From assembly GCF_002163625.1 (NCBI RefSeq), contig NZ_CP020892.1, positions 2,790,001 through 2,854,000 of the forward strand: a stretch of DNA of 64,000 nucleotides, given 5' to 3'. The position numbers and the translations under genes were made by a program. This DNA comes from Pseudomonas sp. M30-35 (GTDB lineage: Bacteria > Pseudomonadota > Gammaproteobacteria > Pseudomonadales > Pseudomonadaceae). Each line of letters starts with the position of its first letter. Positions within the stretch are counted from its first letter, which is position 1. The notes under the pieces were generated by a model. That model saw only the letters and a program-made list of their open reading frames with translations, did no database searches and was not told the DNA's origin. Positions 35,549-43,781 of this stretch are shown one piece after another.

Positions 35549-36130
35549 ATGATCTTTCGTACCCAAAGTTATCTGCAGCCTGTGTTCTTGCTACTCATCA
35601 TGCTCGCCAGCACTAGCGCACAAGCGCACACAGGTGTAGAGGCTGGCTGGTTGCACCCGTTATCCGGCGTCGATCACCTGCTGGCAATGATCGCCATTGG
35701 CGCTTGGAGCTGCCAGATGGGCGGCCGCGCCGTCTGGATTGTACCTAGCGCCTTCGTCAGTTTCATGATGCTCGGTGGCCTGCTGGGCTTTGAACAAGTA
35801 GATTTGCCCGGTGTAGAAATTGGTATTGTTCTTTCGGTAATACTGCTCGGACTTGCAATCGCGCTAGAGAAAACCTTTGCCGTGGCCATTGCCGCGATTG
35901 GCGTCGGTATTTTCGGTATATTCCATGGCTACGCCCACGGCTACGAAATGCCGGTAATGGACAACAAGCTGGCCTATTCAGCCGGATTCCTGAGTACCAC
36001 AGCCGCCCTCCACGTGGTCGGCGCTGTTGGCGCATTTCTGGTGCTCAAACTGCCCCGCGGCCGCGTCATTCTCTGCACATTGGGCGCTATTTGTGCCCTT
36101 TGCGGTGTCTACTTGGCGACTCAGCTCTGA
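35549..36130 (+). CDS. HupE/UreJ family metal permease
   Basis: A 193-residue membrane protein with about six hydrophobic segments and a signal-like start. The HupE/UreJ marker HPLSGVDHLLAMIAIGAWSCQ is near residue 33 and a second histidine motif GIFGIFHGYAHGYEMP near 127; both carry the His/Asp residues thought to bind Ni2+ or Co2+. No urease, hydrogenase or cobalamin gene and no cobalamin riboswitch is visible in the window, so the metal enzyme served is unknown. It forms a short operon with DUF4198 and probably DUF4331. Confidence 0.85.
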   Translation: MIFRTQSYLQPVFLLLIMLASTSAQAHTGVEAGWLHPLSGVDHLLAMIAIGAWSCQMGGRAVWIVPSAFVSFMMLGGLLGFEQVDLPGVEIGIVLSVILLGLAIALEKTFAVAIAAIGVGIFGIFHGYAHGYEMPVMDNKLAYSAGFLSTTAALHVVGAVGAFLVLKLPRGRVILCTLGAICALCGVYLATQL

Positions 36131-36148
36131 CCGTATCCAAAACTGCTT

Positions 36149-36188
36149 ATCCCTTGGGCGATGCATAACGCGCATTGCCCAAGGGGAT
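36149..36188. terminator. Hairpin between hupE-like gene and nirD
   Basis: A strong stem of ATCCCTTGGGC with GCCCAAGGGGAT around an inner loop, between the convergent ends of the HupE-like gene and nirD. No T tract is present, so it is probably a bidirectional stop or mRNA 3' end structure. Confidence 0.55.
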
Positions 36189-36191
36189 TAT

Positions 36192-36563
36192 TCAGCCCAG
36201 CGCAATCTCTACAACTTCACCAGAAAAACGCACAGGCCATGTGTGCAGGCATTGTTCCGGGTACTCCAGACAGGTGCCATCTTCGAGGCGGAAGTGCTGC
36301 TTATAAAGCGGAGCGGCGATGACTAAATCGCCTGCTAGACTTCCAATGATACCGCGTCCGATCACGTTAGCGCCTGACTTCGGATCGCGATTATCAAGCG
36401 CATACAGCTGCTTAGCATGCACCTCACTCGGCACGTAAAACAGCGCAACTTGTGCGCCATCGGCCCATGCGACCACTCCTGAATTTGCGACCAAGTCTTG
36501 CCGGCTGCACAACGATTGCCAGTTAAGGTTTTGCTGCTGCTCGATTGCGTCTGCGCGGCTCAT
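36192..36563 (-). CDS. nirD: Nitrite reductase (NADH) small subunit
   Basis: A 123-residue NirD: a Rieske-like fold that lacks the usual cluster ligands, the accepted form for assimilatory NirD subunits. Conserved segments are LYALDNRDPKSGANVIGRGIIG, APLYKQHFRLEDGTCLE and VRFSGEVVEI. It partners NirB in reducing nitrite to ammonia with NAD(P)H in the cytoplasm. The start codon overlaps the NirB stop by one base (TAATG), so translation is coupled. Confidence 0.95.
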   Translation of the reverse strand: MSRADAIEQQQNLNWQSLCSRQDLVANSGVVAWADGAQVALFYVPSEVHAKQLYALDNRDPKSGANVIGRGIIGSLAGDLVIAAPLYKQHFRLEDGTCLEYPEQCLHTWPVRFSGEVVEIALG

Positions 36564-39124
36564 TAAACCACCTCCTCAAATAGCGGGATCAGCGACAGCT
36601 CGGTATCGCGGACGGGGCGACGTTGCTGGCGTTCTTTGACGAAATGAATATCCGGGTCGCCGCGCTTATCGTTGACAAAGGTACGGAAGCGCTTGAGCTT
36701 CTCCGGGTCATTAAGGGCATTGGCCCATTCGCATTCGTAGCGATCAACCACGAGCTGCATCTGCGACTCCAGCTCCGCTGCAAGGCCAAGACTGTCGTCA
36801 ATGATCACGGCCTTGAGGTAATCCAGGCCACCTTCCAATGATTCACGCCACACCGAGGTGCGCTGGAGGCGGTCGGCAGTTCGCACATAAAACATTAGAA
36901 AGCGGTCGATATAACGGATCAGAGTGACATCATCCAGATCAGTCGCGAACAGTTCGGCATGGCGCGGACGCATCCCGCCGTTACCACTGACGTAGAGGTT
37001 CCAACCGTTTTCCGTCGCGATTATGCCGACGTCTTTGCTTTGCGCTTCAGCGCACTCCCGAGTGCAACCGGAAACGGCAAATTTGATCTTGTGCGGGGAG
37101 CGTAGCCCCTTGTAACGGTCCTCCAGAGTCAGCGCCATGCCAACGCTGTCTTGCACACCGTAACGACACCAGTTGCTGCCTACGCAGGACTTCACCGTGC
37201 GCAGTGATTTGCCGTAGGCGTGGCCCGTCTCAAAGCCTGCCGCAATCAACTCGCTCCAGATATCCGGCAGTTCGTGAAGCTGCGCGCCGAACAAATCGAT
37301 GCGCTGGCCGCCGGTGATTTTGGTGTACAGGTCGTATTTTTTCGCCACCGCGCCAATCGCGATCAAGCCATCCGGCGTCACCTCACCGCCGGGAATGCGC
37401 GGCACCACCGAGTAAGTACCGTTCTTTTGCATGTTGGCCATAAAGGTGTCATTGGTGTCTTGTAATGGCACCAGCAACGGATCAGTGATCGAACGATTCC
37501 AACAGGATGCGAGCACCGAACCCACCGCGGGCTTGCAGATGTCGCAGCCGAGGTGACCTCTACCGTGCTTGGCCAGTAACGCCTCGAAACTCTCGATGCC
37601 TTCAACGCGCACAATCGCGTACAGCTCTTGGCGGGTATAGGCAAAGTGTTCGCACAAGCTCTTGTCGACAACCACGCCACGGGCGGTCAGTTCGTGTTCG
37701 AAAACCTGTTTGAGTAAAGCCGCACACCCGCCACAACCTGTTGCAGCTTTGGTGCAGCTCTTGAGGCCGGCGAGATCACCACAACCGCCGTCAAGCGCAG
37801 CGCATATGGCGCCTTTGCTGACGTTGTGGCATGAGCAAATGGTTGCGCTATCCGGTAGCGCATCAGCGCCCAACGCAGGCGCACCCTCGCCTTGCGGCAA
37901 GATCAGAGACGATGGATCGGCTGGAAGCTTGATGCCGTTTTGCACGTACTGCAACAGCGTGTCGTAATAACTATTGTCGCCCACCAACACAGCGCCGAGG
38001 GCATGTTTGCCATCGGCTGAAACCACTAGACGACGGTAACTGGCAGTGGCCTCGTCGATAAAACGGTAACTGCGCGAACCCGCAGTTGCACCCTGTGCAT
38101 CACCGATTGAGCCGACATCGACGCCAAGCAATTTAAGCTTGGTCGACATGTCTGCGCCCATAAACGGATCGCTCTGCTCGCCACATAATTGCGCGGCAAC
38201 CGCGCGGGCCATTTGATAGCCGGGCGCAACCAGACCGAAGACACCACCATTCCACGCCGCGCATTCACCGATGGCAAAAATATGCGGGTCATTGGTTCGG
38301 CATTGGTTGTCGATCGCCACGCCACCACGAGGCCCAAGCTCCAGCGTGGATTGCTTGGCAAGTGCATCCTGCGGGCGTATACCGGCAGAAAATACAATTA
38401 GATCGGCTTCAAGAAACTCATCACCGACAAAATTCATGCGATAGCGATACTCATCACCCGCACTGATTGATTGCGTCGCACGGGACAAATGCACACTTAC
38501 GCCTAGCGCCTCTATTTGTGCCTTGAGTGCCAAACCTCCGTGATCATCCAGCTGTACAGGCATCAGGCGTGGTGCGAACTCAACCACATGCGCCTCCAAC
38601 CCTAGCGATTTGAGTGCATTGGCCGCCTCTAAACCAAGCAGTCCACCGCCGACGACTACACCGCGACGCGCGTTCTTGGCCGCAGCCTGAATAGTGTCCA
38701 AATCTTCGAGTGTGCGGTAGACCAAACGCGAATTGCCTTCAGCACCCTCAATAGGCGGAACGAATGGATACGAGCCTGTCGCAAGCACCAACTTGTCAAA
38801 CGGAAAACAGCCGTCAGCCGTAATCACCTCACGGCGTTCGCGGTCAATCTCCAGCACCGGCACGCCCAAGTGCAGTGTTACACCCGGCTGCTGATAGAGC
38901 TCGGCGCTACTCAAGGCCAGAGACTCGGCATCACGACCGGTAAAATACTCGGAAAGGTGCACCCGATCGTATGCGCGCATCGGTTCTTCACTGAAAACAT
39001 GCACGCTGTACTGGGCTAATGCACCGCGCTCAATCAGTTGCTCGACACAATGATGACCCACCATGCCATTGCCAATCACGATCAGGGTTTGCAGATTATT
39101 CAAGGTTGCGACAGTGGAGTTCAT
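36563..39124 (-). CDS. nirB: Assimilatory nitrite reductase large subunit
   Basis: An 853-residue flavo-siroheme enzyme. N-terminal FAD/NAD domains (LIVIGNGMVGHHCVEQL near residue 15, VVVGGGLLGLEAANAL near 150), a BFD-like [2Fe-2S] domain with CSCHNV and GCGGC near 430-480, then the sulfite/nitrite reductase half with [4Fe-4S]-siroheme Cys in TVKSCVGSNWCRYG and SGCTRECAEAQ. It reduces nitrite to ammonia. The ATG at 39124 was taken; the GTG 24 bases upstream falls in the leader. It lies behind a sigma-54 promoter and a NasT-type leader, so nitrogen limitation plus nitrate/nitrite should control it. Confidence 0.95.
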   Translation of the reverse strand: MNSTVATLNNLQTLIVIGNGMVGHHCVEQLIERGALAQYSVHVFSEEPMRAYDRVHLSEYFTGRDAESLALSSAELYQQPGVTLHLGVPVLEIDRERREVITADGCFPFDKLVLATGSYPFVPPIEGAEGNSRLVYRTLEDLDTIQAAAKNARRGVVVGGGLLGLEAANALKSLGLEAHVVEFAPRLMPVQLDDHGGLALKAQIEALGVSVHLSRATQSISAGDEYRYRMNFVGDEFLEADLIVFSAGIRPQDALAKQSTLELGPRGGVAIDNQCRTNDPHIFAIGECAAWNGGVFGLVAPGYQMARAVAAQLCGEQSDPFMGADMSTKLKLLGVDVGSIGDAQGATAGSRSYRFIDEATASYRRLVVSADGKHALGAVLVGDNSYYDTLLQYVQNGIKLPADPSSLILPQGEGAPALGADALPDSATICSCHNVSKGAICAALDGGCGDLAGLKSCTKAATGCGGCAALLKQVFEHELTARGVVVDKSLCEHFAYTRQELYAIVRVEGIESFEALLAKHGRGHLGCDICKPAVGSVLASCWNRSITDPLLVPLQDTNDTFMANMQKNGTYSVVPRIPGGEVTPDGLIAIGAVAKKYDLYTKITGGQRIDLFGAQLHELPDIWSELIAAGFETGHAYGKSLRTVKSCVGSNWCRYGVQDSVGMALTLEDRYKGLRSPHKIKFAVSGCTRECAEAQSKDVGIIATENGWNLYVSGNGGMRPRHAELFATDLDDVTLIRYIDRFLMFYVRTADRLQRTSVWRESLEGGLDYLKAVIIDDSLGLAAELESQMQLVVDRYECEWANALNDPEKLKRFRTFVNDKRGDPDIHFVKERQQRRPVRDTELSLIPLFEEVV

Positions 39125-39159
39125 AGAGCACCCATCCAAGCCAATCACGTTTTTGAAGC

Positions 39160-39322
39160 AAAAAAAAACGCCTGAAACCCTTAGGTTCCAGGCGCCTTTG
39201 CCTGTTCATTGACGCTAAATCCCTGGCTGCAATGCCTGATTCAGCGTTTGTTGCCCATGATCTTTACAGATAACTCGATCGCCATTGATCGCCTGGGCGG
39301 CCCCCGATAAACGAGAGCATTA
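39160..39322 (-). promoter_or_regulatory. NasT (ANTAR)-type antitermination leader of nirB
   Basis: On the minus strand the leader RNA has hairpin P1 GATC-AATGGC-GATC (39277-39290) and hairpin P2 CAGGC-AAAGGC-GCCTG (39189-39204). Both have hexaloops with A at position 1 and G at 4, the ANTAR target rule. A terminator (CGCCTG/CAGGCG plus AACC/GGTT, one G.U pair; 39169-39194, then at least eight T) reuses the 3' arm of P2, so P2 and the terminator are exclusive. The arrangement matches the FNT gene leader at 42119-42283. Confidence 0.85.
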
Positions 39323-39332
39323 ACCTAGTAAA

Positions 39333-39348
39333 AGCAAGGGTTATGCCA
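39333..39348 (-). promoter_or_regulatory. Sigma-54 promoter of nirB
   Basis: TGGCATAACCCTTGCT on the minus strand: GG and GC are separated by 10 bases as required for -24/-12. The transcript would begin near 39322, giving a leader of about 198 bases. Upstream, TGCAGTTGTCACTGCA (39437-39452) with flanking GGTGC/GCACC halves (39434-39461) lies where an NtrC enhancer could be. Confidence 0.8.
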
Positions 39349-39495
39349 TATCCCCGAAATCCCGACTTCACAAGCTTAGAGCCGCTTTACCTGCCTACCT
39401 AACTCAGCAAATAGGCGGTGAATAGAACCCCGATGGTGCAGTTGTCACTGCAAACGCACCAGACTAATGCCAAATTGCAGCGTTTGATCCCCAGC

Positions 39496-41223
39496 TCAGT
39501 ACCCCCTGCTCAACAGCCAGATCACCAACCCCAGCAGAGTCGTCGAGAGTGCTTTCCAAAACAGCAACGGGTTACGCTCCAGCAACGGCGGACGGTGTTT
39601 ATTGAGAATGTTTTGACTGGGCTGGCGCAGCTCGAAAATAAACTCTGAAAGTGCCGGGTAGCGCTTTAATGGATCAGGTTGCAGCGCTTTGCGTAAGACA
39701 TCATCCAACCAAGCAGGAAGCTCGCGATCGTTATCACGCAACGACTGATAAACCAGACGATTTTGCGCTGCACGGCTTTTGCACTTCGCCACCTCGCAGC
39801 CATAAGGCAAGCGACCACTCAACATTTGATAGACAATAACCGCCAATGAGAACTGGTCTGAGCGCGGTGACCCACTCTCGCCAAGAAAGTATTCCGGCGC
39901 GGTATATTGCGCGGTACCGAGTAATTGATTGCACGCAAGTGGCGAGGTCATTTCCATCAGCCCGGCGACCTGCGCCGAGCCAAAGTCGATCAATTTCAGC
40001 ACCCCGCTGGCGTCGATCATAATGTTGTCGGGGCGTAAATCCTGGTGGAGCATTTCCAGGCGATGAAAAGCCTGCAAACCTTTGCCGATTTGTTCAGCCA
40101 TGCCACGCACCTTTTCCAACTCAGGCTGTGGATGGTCGAGCAACCACTGACGCAGCGTTTGCCCTTCAACAAATTCACTGACGCTATACAAATAGCTGCG
40201 CTTGCGCGTCTGCGCGGGTGCTTTAAGTACATGGGCGCTGTTAATACGTCGCGCCACCCACTCTTCAGTCATCAGGCGCTCTAAATGGGCCAAATCGTGC
40301 TGCAAATCCACCGAAGGCGCTTTTAGTACCACCTCGGTGTCAGCGCCAATATCGTGCGCCAGGTAAATATGGCTGCGACTGCTTGCGTAGAGTTCACGAA
40401 TGATTCGATAGCCATCAAACTCCATTCGCGCCTCCAGCACTGGCGCAAAAGGTAACTCAGTCAACTGCTGCTGCAACTCGCTGGCGTCCTGCTGCGCAAC
40501 ACTGTCGACCCGTACAATCTGCACCGTCAGGTTGTCATCACTGCCCTGCGCGTACGCCTGCTCGACAATCGCTCGCGCGGCGCCATTCAAATCGCTTTCC
40601 TGTGCCTCAATCAATTCAACCATGTGCGCCGGACTGACAAATTCGTAGACGCCATCGGTGGCAAATACAAAACGATCGCCAACCTCAACCTGAAACGTGC
40701 GGTAGTCGAGTTCAAGATGACTATCGATGCCCATTGCCCGGCTCAAATAGCTCTTGTCCTGCGAAACCCAAAGACGGTGATCTTCAGTCAACTGCTCCAG
40801 GCTGGCATCGCGCAAGCGGTATATACGCGTGTCGCCTGCATGGAAGATGTGCGCGGTAGTTGATTTGATCACCATGGCGCTGAGCGTGCATACATAGCCA
40901 CGATCGAGGTCGTAGCGGTACTGGCTTTGCCGCGTTTGCGCGTACAGCCAGGAGTTGGTCGCCATCAATACCCGTTGCGCCGACTTTTTTACCGACCAGG
41001 CATCGGAGGTACAAAAATAATCCCCGAGAAAACTGGCCACAGCAGACTCACTGGCGATATGGCTGACAGCACTGCTACTAATACCGTCAGCCAAGGCAAT
41101 GGCAATACCTTTGGCGGTGAGCTGCGGCTCTTGCGGAATGTAGATACCGTGGAAATCCTGATTGGCAGCCTTACGCCCTTTGTCGGAGTGCTGCCCTACG
41201 GAAATCTTGAGCTGGGTTGCCAT
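39496..41223 (-). CDS. PP2C phosphatase - Ser/Thr kinase fusion of the nitrite cluster
   Basis: A 575-residue bifunctional protein. Residues about 1-250 are a PP2C phosphatase with metal motifs NQDFHG, LADGISSSAVS, HAGDTRIYRL, FATDGVYEF and DDNLTVQIV. Residues about 270-545 are a protein kinase domain with the VVLKAPS lysine, the catalytic HQDLRPDN loop and the DFG-like KLIDFGSAQ, and an APEYF-like activation end. One membrane helix (FWKALSTTLLGLVIWLLS) closes it. The ATG at 41223 follows GGGAGCAGC. It lies between the FNT transporter and nirB, as similar kinases do in Pseudomonas nitrate clusters, so control of nitrite/nitrate uptake is likely but unproven. Confidence 0.88.
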   Translation of the reverse strand: MATQLKISVGQHSDKGRKAANQDFHGIYIPQEPQLTAKGIAIALADGISSSAVSHIASESAVASFLGDYFCTSDAWSVKKSAQRVLMATNSWLYAQTRQSQYRYDLDRGYVCTLSAMVIKSTTAHIFHAGDTRIYRLRDASLEQLTEDHRLWVSQDKSYLSRAMGIDSHLELDYRTFQVEVGDRFVFATDGVYEFVSPAHMVELIEAQESDLNGAARAIVEQAYAQGSDDNLTVQIVRVDSVAQQDASELQQQLTELPFAPVLEARMEFDGYRIIRELYASSRSHIYLAHDIGADTEVVLKAPSVDLQHDLAHLERLMTEEWVARRINSAHVLKAPAQTRKRSYLYSVSEFVEGQTLRQWLLDHPQPELEKVRGMAEQIGKGLQAFHRLEMLHQDLRPDNIMIDASGVLKLIDFGSAQVAGLMEMTSPLACNQLLGTAQYTAPEYFLGESGSPRSDQFSLAVIVYQMLSGRLPYGCEVAKCKSRAAQNRLVYQSLRDNDRELPAWLDDVLRKALQPDPLKRYPALSEFIFELRQPSQNILNKHRPPLLERNPLLFWKALSTTLLGLVIWLLSRGY

Positions 41224-41273
41224 GCTGCTCCCAATACGATCCGGCGGCAGAGCGACGGACCGTGATTGCACAA

Positions 41274-42086
41274 TTAGCTGAAACTGCGTTTGGGAGCAGT
41301 CTTCATGTGGGTGGTGTAAAGCGTCAGACCGGTGAAAGCCAAGCCGCCAACCAGATTACCCAGCGCGGTCGGGATTTCGTTCCAAAGCATATAGTCCATC
41401 ACCGAAAAATTGCCGCCCAGAATCATCGCCGACGGGAACAGAAACATGTTCACCACCGAGTGCTCAAAACCCATGTAGAAAAACAACATGATTGGCATCC
41501 ACATGGCTATGGTTTTACCACTGACCGTGGTCGAGATCATCGCCCCAACAACACCCATCGAGACCATCCAGTTGCACAGCATGCCGCGCAGGAAAATGGT
41601 CAACCAACCCGCCAGACCGTACTCGGCATAACCCAGCGTGCGGTCCTCGCCGATGTGCGAGATCTTTTCGCCGATAATCCCTGGGCTGGTAGAAAACCCG
41701 TAGGTGAAGACGAACGCCATCATGAACGCTACGGCTAGCGCGCCAGCAAAGTTGCCGGTAAATACCAGCCCCCAATTGCGCAGCACACCGTTTACGGTCA
41801 CGCCCGGTCGCCGGTCAAGCAGCGCCAATGGTGTGAGCACGAAGACCCCCGTGAGCAAGTCAAAGCCCATCAGGTAAAGCATCACGAAACCAACGGGAAA
41901 GAGCATGGCGCCAACCAATGGCATGCCCGTTTGCACGGTGATGGTGATGGCAAAAACAGCCGCTAAAGCCAAGATCGCACCGGCCATGAAAGCGCGAATA
42001 AGCGTGTCGCGGGTGGACATGAAAACCTTCGATTCGCCGGCATCCACCATTTTGCTGACAAACTCAGCAGGCGCTAGATAGGACAT
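41274..42086 (-). CDS. Formate/nitrite transporter (FNT) family channel
   Basis: A 270-residue FNT-family channel with six predicted membrane segments. It shows the FNT features GFDLLTGVF near residue 75, the pore loop LRGMLCNWMVSMGVV near 165 and GFEHSVVNMF near 210, whose His is the conserved pore residue. Nitrite uptake (NirC-like) is more likely than formate because of the nirBD neighbours and the shared leader. AGGGAAATAAT precedes the ATG. A sigma-54 promoter and an ANTAR-type leader lie upstream. The kinase gene follows after 50 bases, so FNT and the kinase form one transcript unit. Confidence 0.9.
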   Translation of the reverse strand: MSYLAPAEFVSKMVDAGESKVFMSTRDTLIRAFMAGAILALAAVFAITITVQTGMPLVGAMLFPVGFVMLYLMGFDLLTGVFVLTPLALLDRRPGVTVNGVLRNWGLVFTGNFAGALAVAFMMAFVFTYGFSTSPGIIGEKISHIGEDRTLGYAEYGLAGWLTIFLRGMLCNWMVSMGVVGAMISTTVSGKTIAMWMPIMLFFYMGFEHSVVNMFLFPSAMILGGNFSVMDYMLWNEIPTALGNLVGGLAFTGLTLYTTHMKTAPKRSFS

Positions 42087-42118
42087 ATTATTTCCCTGAA
42101 TGTGAGTTTTTAAAACGC

Positions 42119-42283
42119 AAAAAAAAGACGCCTAGAGCTTTTCAGCTCCAGGCGCCTTTGCCTGTTAATTTGTGGGGCTCAACCGCCCTATTTTGCGCAA
42201 CAGGCAGTGGCGATTAACGCCGTCAGATCGCCATTGATCATTGGGCCGCCACCCGCGCAGTCGCGGTTGTGTTACCAAACTAA
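42119..42283 (-). promoter_or_regulatory. NasT (ANTAR)-type antitermination leader of the FNT transporter
   Basis: Same design as the nirB leader: P1 GATC-AATGGC-GATC (42226-42239), P2 CAGGC-AAAGGC-GCCTG (42149-42164) and a terminator CGCCTGGAGCT/AGCTCTAGGCG with a GAAA loop (42129-42154) followed by T (42119-42126). P1 and P2 are identical in sequence to those of nirB. The leader length of about 197 bases also matches. Confidence 0.85.
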
Positions 42284-42293
42284 CTATCAACAG

Positions 42294-42309
42294 AGCAAGT
42301 TACGCGCCA
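42294..42309 (-). promoter_or_regulatory. Sigma-54 promoter of the FNT transporter
   Basis: TGGCGCGTAACTTGCT on the minus strand, near-perfect to TGGCACG-N4-TTGCW with GG-N10-GC spacing. The predicted start is near 42283. Confidence 0.85.
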
Positions 42310-42487
42310 AACCTGCTCAGCCAGTTCCGAGGCTGCGGCGCAGAGGCTTTGCGCAAGGTTTAACCCGCGCCAGCAGCCCGTACAAGCCAAGCAAGTGGAA
42401 CCAAAACGGAGCACGCGCCAATCCAAACGCCCCATTCTGTGACGGTGCAACTCAAACTCAAGCTCAAGCAACAGGCCCTGAACAACA

Positions 42488-42523
42488 AAACCCGCGGCCA
42501 CCTTGGGAGGCGACGGCGGGTTT
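42488..42523 (-). terminator. Terminator after the cytochrome c gene
   Basis: An 8-bp stem AAACCCGC/GCGGGTTT with a 20-base loop region, followed on the minus strand by TTTTGTTG. It lies about 30 bases after the cytochrome c stop, separating it from the FNT control region. Confidence 0.6.
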
Positions 42524-42552
42524 AGTGTTTAGTTAAGCGTTAATCAGTGGGT

Positions 42553-43779
42553 CTAATGCTTGATCTGCGGCGCTTCATCCTGCAGTTTTTGCACAGCACT
42601 GAGCGTTAGCTCTCCAGTTTTACCGCCCCAGCTCTGGCGAAGGTAATTAAGCAGATCCGTCAGTTGCTGCTGAGTCAGTTTGCCTGCGAAACCCGGCATA
42701 GGCTGCATACGCTCGAAGCCTGTGAATTGCTGCTCACCGATGCCATCCTCAATCACCCGCAGCAAGTTGCGCGGGTCCTCCAGGCGCAAGGTGGTATTGC
42801 CGCGCATGGCGACCGCAATGTGTGGCTTGCCCTCGCCTCCCGCAGCGTGACAACCGGCGCACACGTTCAGGTACTCCTGACGACCGTTCTGTGCACTTGG
42901 GCTGAGCTTATCGAACGGGACTTCCGTTAGCACTTTAGCCTCTGGCGGTTGATCGCCGAGCAGGAATGTCGCCATCGCCGCCAGGTCATCATCACTCAAG
43001 TGCTGCGTACTATTGTGAAACACCGGGTACATCTCGTTGAACATAGTGCCCTGAGCGCTCATGCCATGCTTAAGAAAAGAACTCAGGTCTTGATGATTCC
43101 AACCGCGAGCGGCCAGATCATCGCTCAGCAGGCTCGGTGCCAGATAACCGTTGAGCACACCGCCAGTCATTCGCTTATCCAGCTGCATGGCCCCCGTCAC
43201 ACCGCGGGGGGTGTGACATTCGCCGCAATGGCCGAGCACATCGATCATGTACTGGCCACGCTTCCATGCCGCACTTTTGCCTTGTGCCGATTGCAGCTGC
43301 AAATCTTCTGCGTAGAGCATGTTCCAGCCGATCAAACCGAGGCGCACGTTAAACGGAAAACTCAGGCTGGTTTCCGGTGCAGCCCGTTCAATCGGCTCGA
43401 CGGTCTTCAGGTAGGCGTGAATAGCATCCGAGTCTTCGCGTGGCATCAGGTGATACGAGGTATACGGCATCGCCGGATACAAGTTGGCACCATCGCGACG
43501 TTTACCTTCGACGAGCGCGGCAAAAAACTCGTCATCGTTATACAGCCCAATGCCGTGCTCTTTGCTTGGGGTGATATTGGTGCCGTAGATCGTGCCGAAT
43601 GGTGAAACGATTGGCAGTCCACCCGCATAGGGCGCGCCACCTGGTTTTGTATGGCAGGCCATGCAGTCAGCTGCACGGGCAAGGTAGGCGCCGCGCTCAA
43701 CCTGGCCATCGGCGTGTGCCTGTAGCATCGGCACAACCAAGCCAGCCGCCAGGGTCATACAGGAGAGTAGATACTTCAT
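42553..43779 (-). CDS. Triheme membrane/periplasmic cytochrome c subunit of a Mo dehydrogenase
   Basis: A 408-residue c-type cytochrome with a signal peptide (MKYLLSCMTLAAGLVVPMLQAHA) and three heme sites: CMACH near residue 39, CGECH near 185 and CAGCH near 315, each with Met-containing loops downstream. It matches the three-heme subunits that take electrons from periplasmic aldehyde or alcohol dehydrogenases to the quinone pool. The ATG at 43779 is preceded by GGAGGGTTGAGC and lies 2 bases after the 2Fe-2S subunit stop. It is the third gene of the trio. Confidence 0.92.
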   Translation of the reverse strand: MKYLLSCMTLAAGLVVPMLQAHADGQVERGAYLARAADCMACHTKPGGAPYAGGLPIVSPFGTIYGTNITPSKEHGIGLYNDDEFFAALVEGKRRDGANLYPAMPYTSYHLMPREDSDAIHAYLKTVEPIERAAPETSLSFPFNVRLGLIGWNMLYAEDLQLQSAQGKSAAWKRGQYMIDVLGHCGECHTPRGVTGAMQLDKRMTGGVLNGYLAPSLLSDDLAARGWNHQDLSSFLKHGMSAQGTMFNEMYPVFHNSTQHLSDDDLAAMATFLLGDQPPEAKVLTEVPFDKLSPSAQNGRQEYLNVCAGCHAAGGEGKPHIAVAMRGNTTLRLEDPRNLLRVIEDGIGEQQFTGFERMQPMPGFAGKLTQQQLTDLLNYLRQSWGGKTGELTLSAVQKLQDEAPQIKH

Positions 43780-43781
43780 GC

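Noticed and set aside
42250..42272. Second sigma-54-like match TGGTAACACAACCGC for the FNT gene
   Set aside because: GG-N10-GC spacing fits, but the TTGC box is poor and a near-perfect site exists at 42294-42309.
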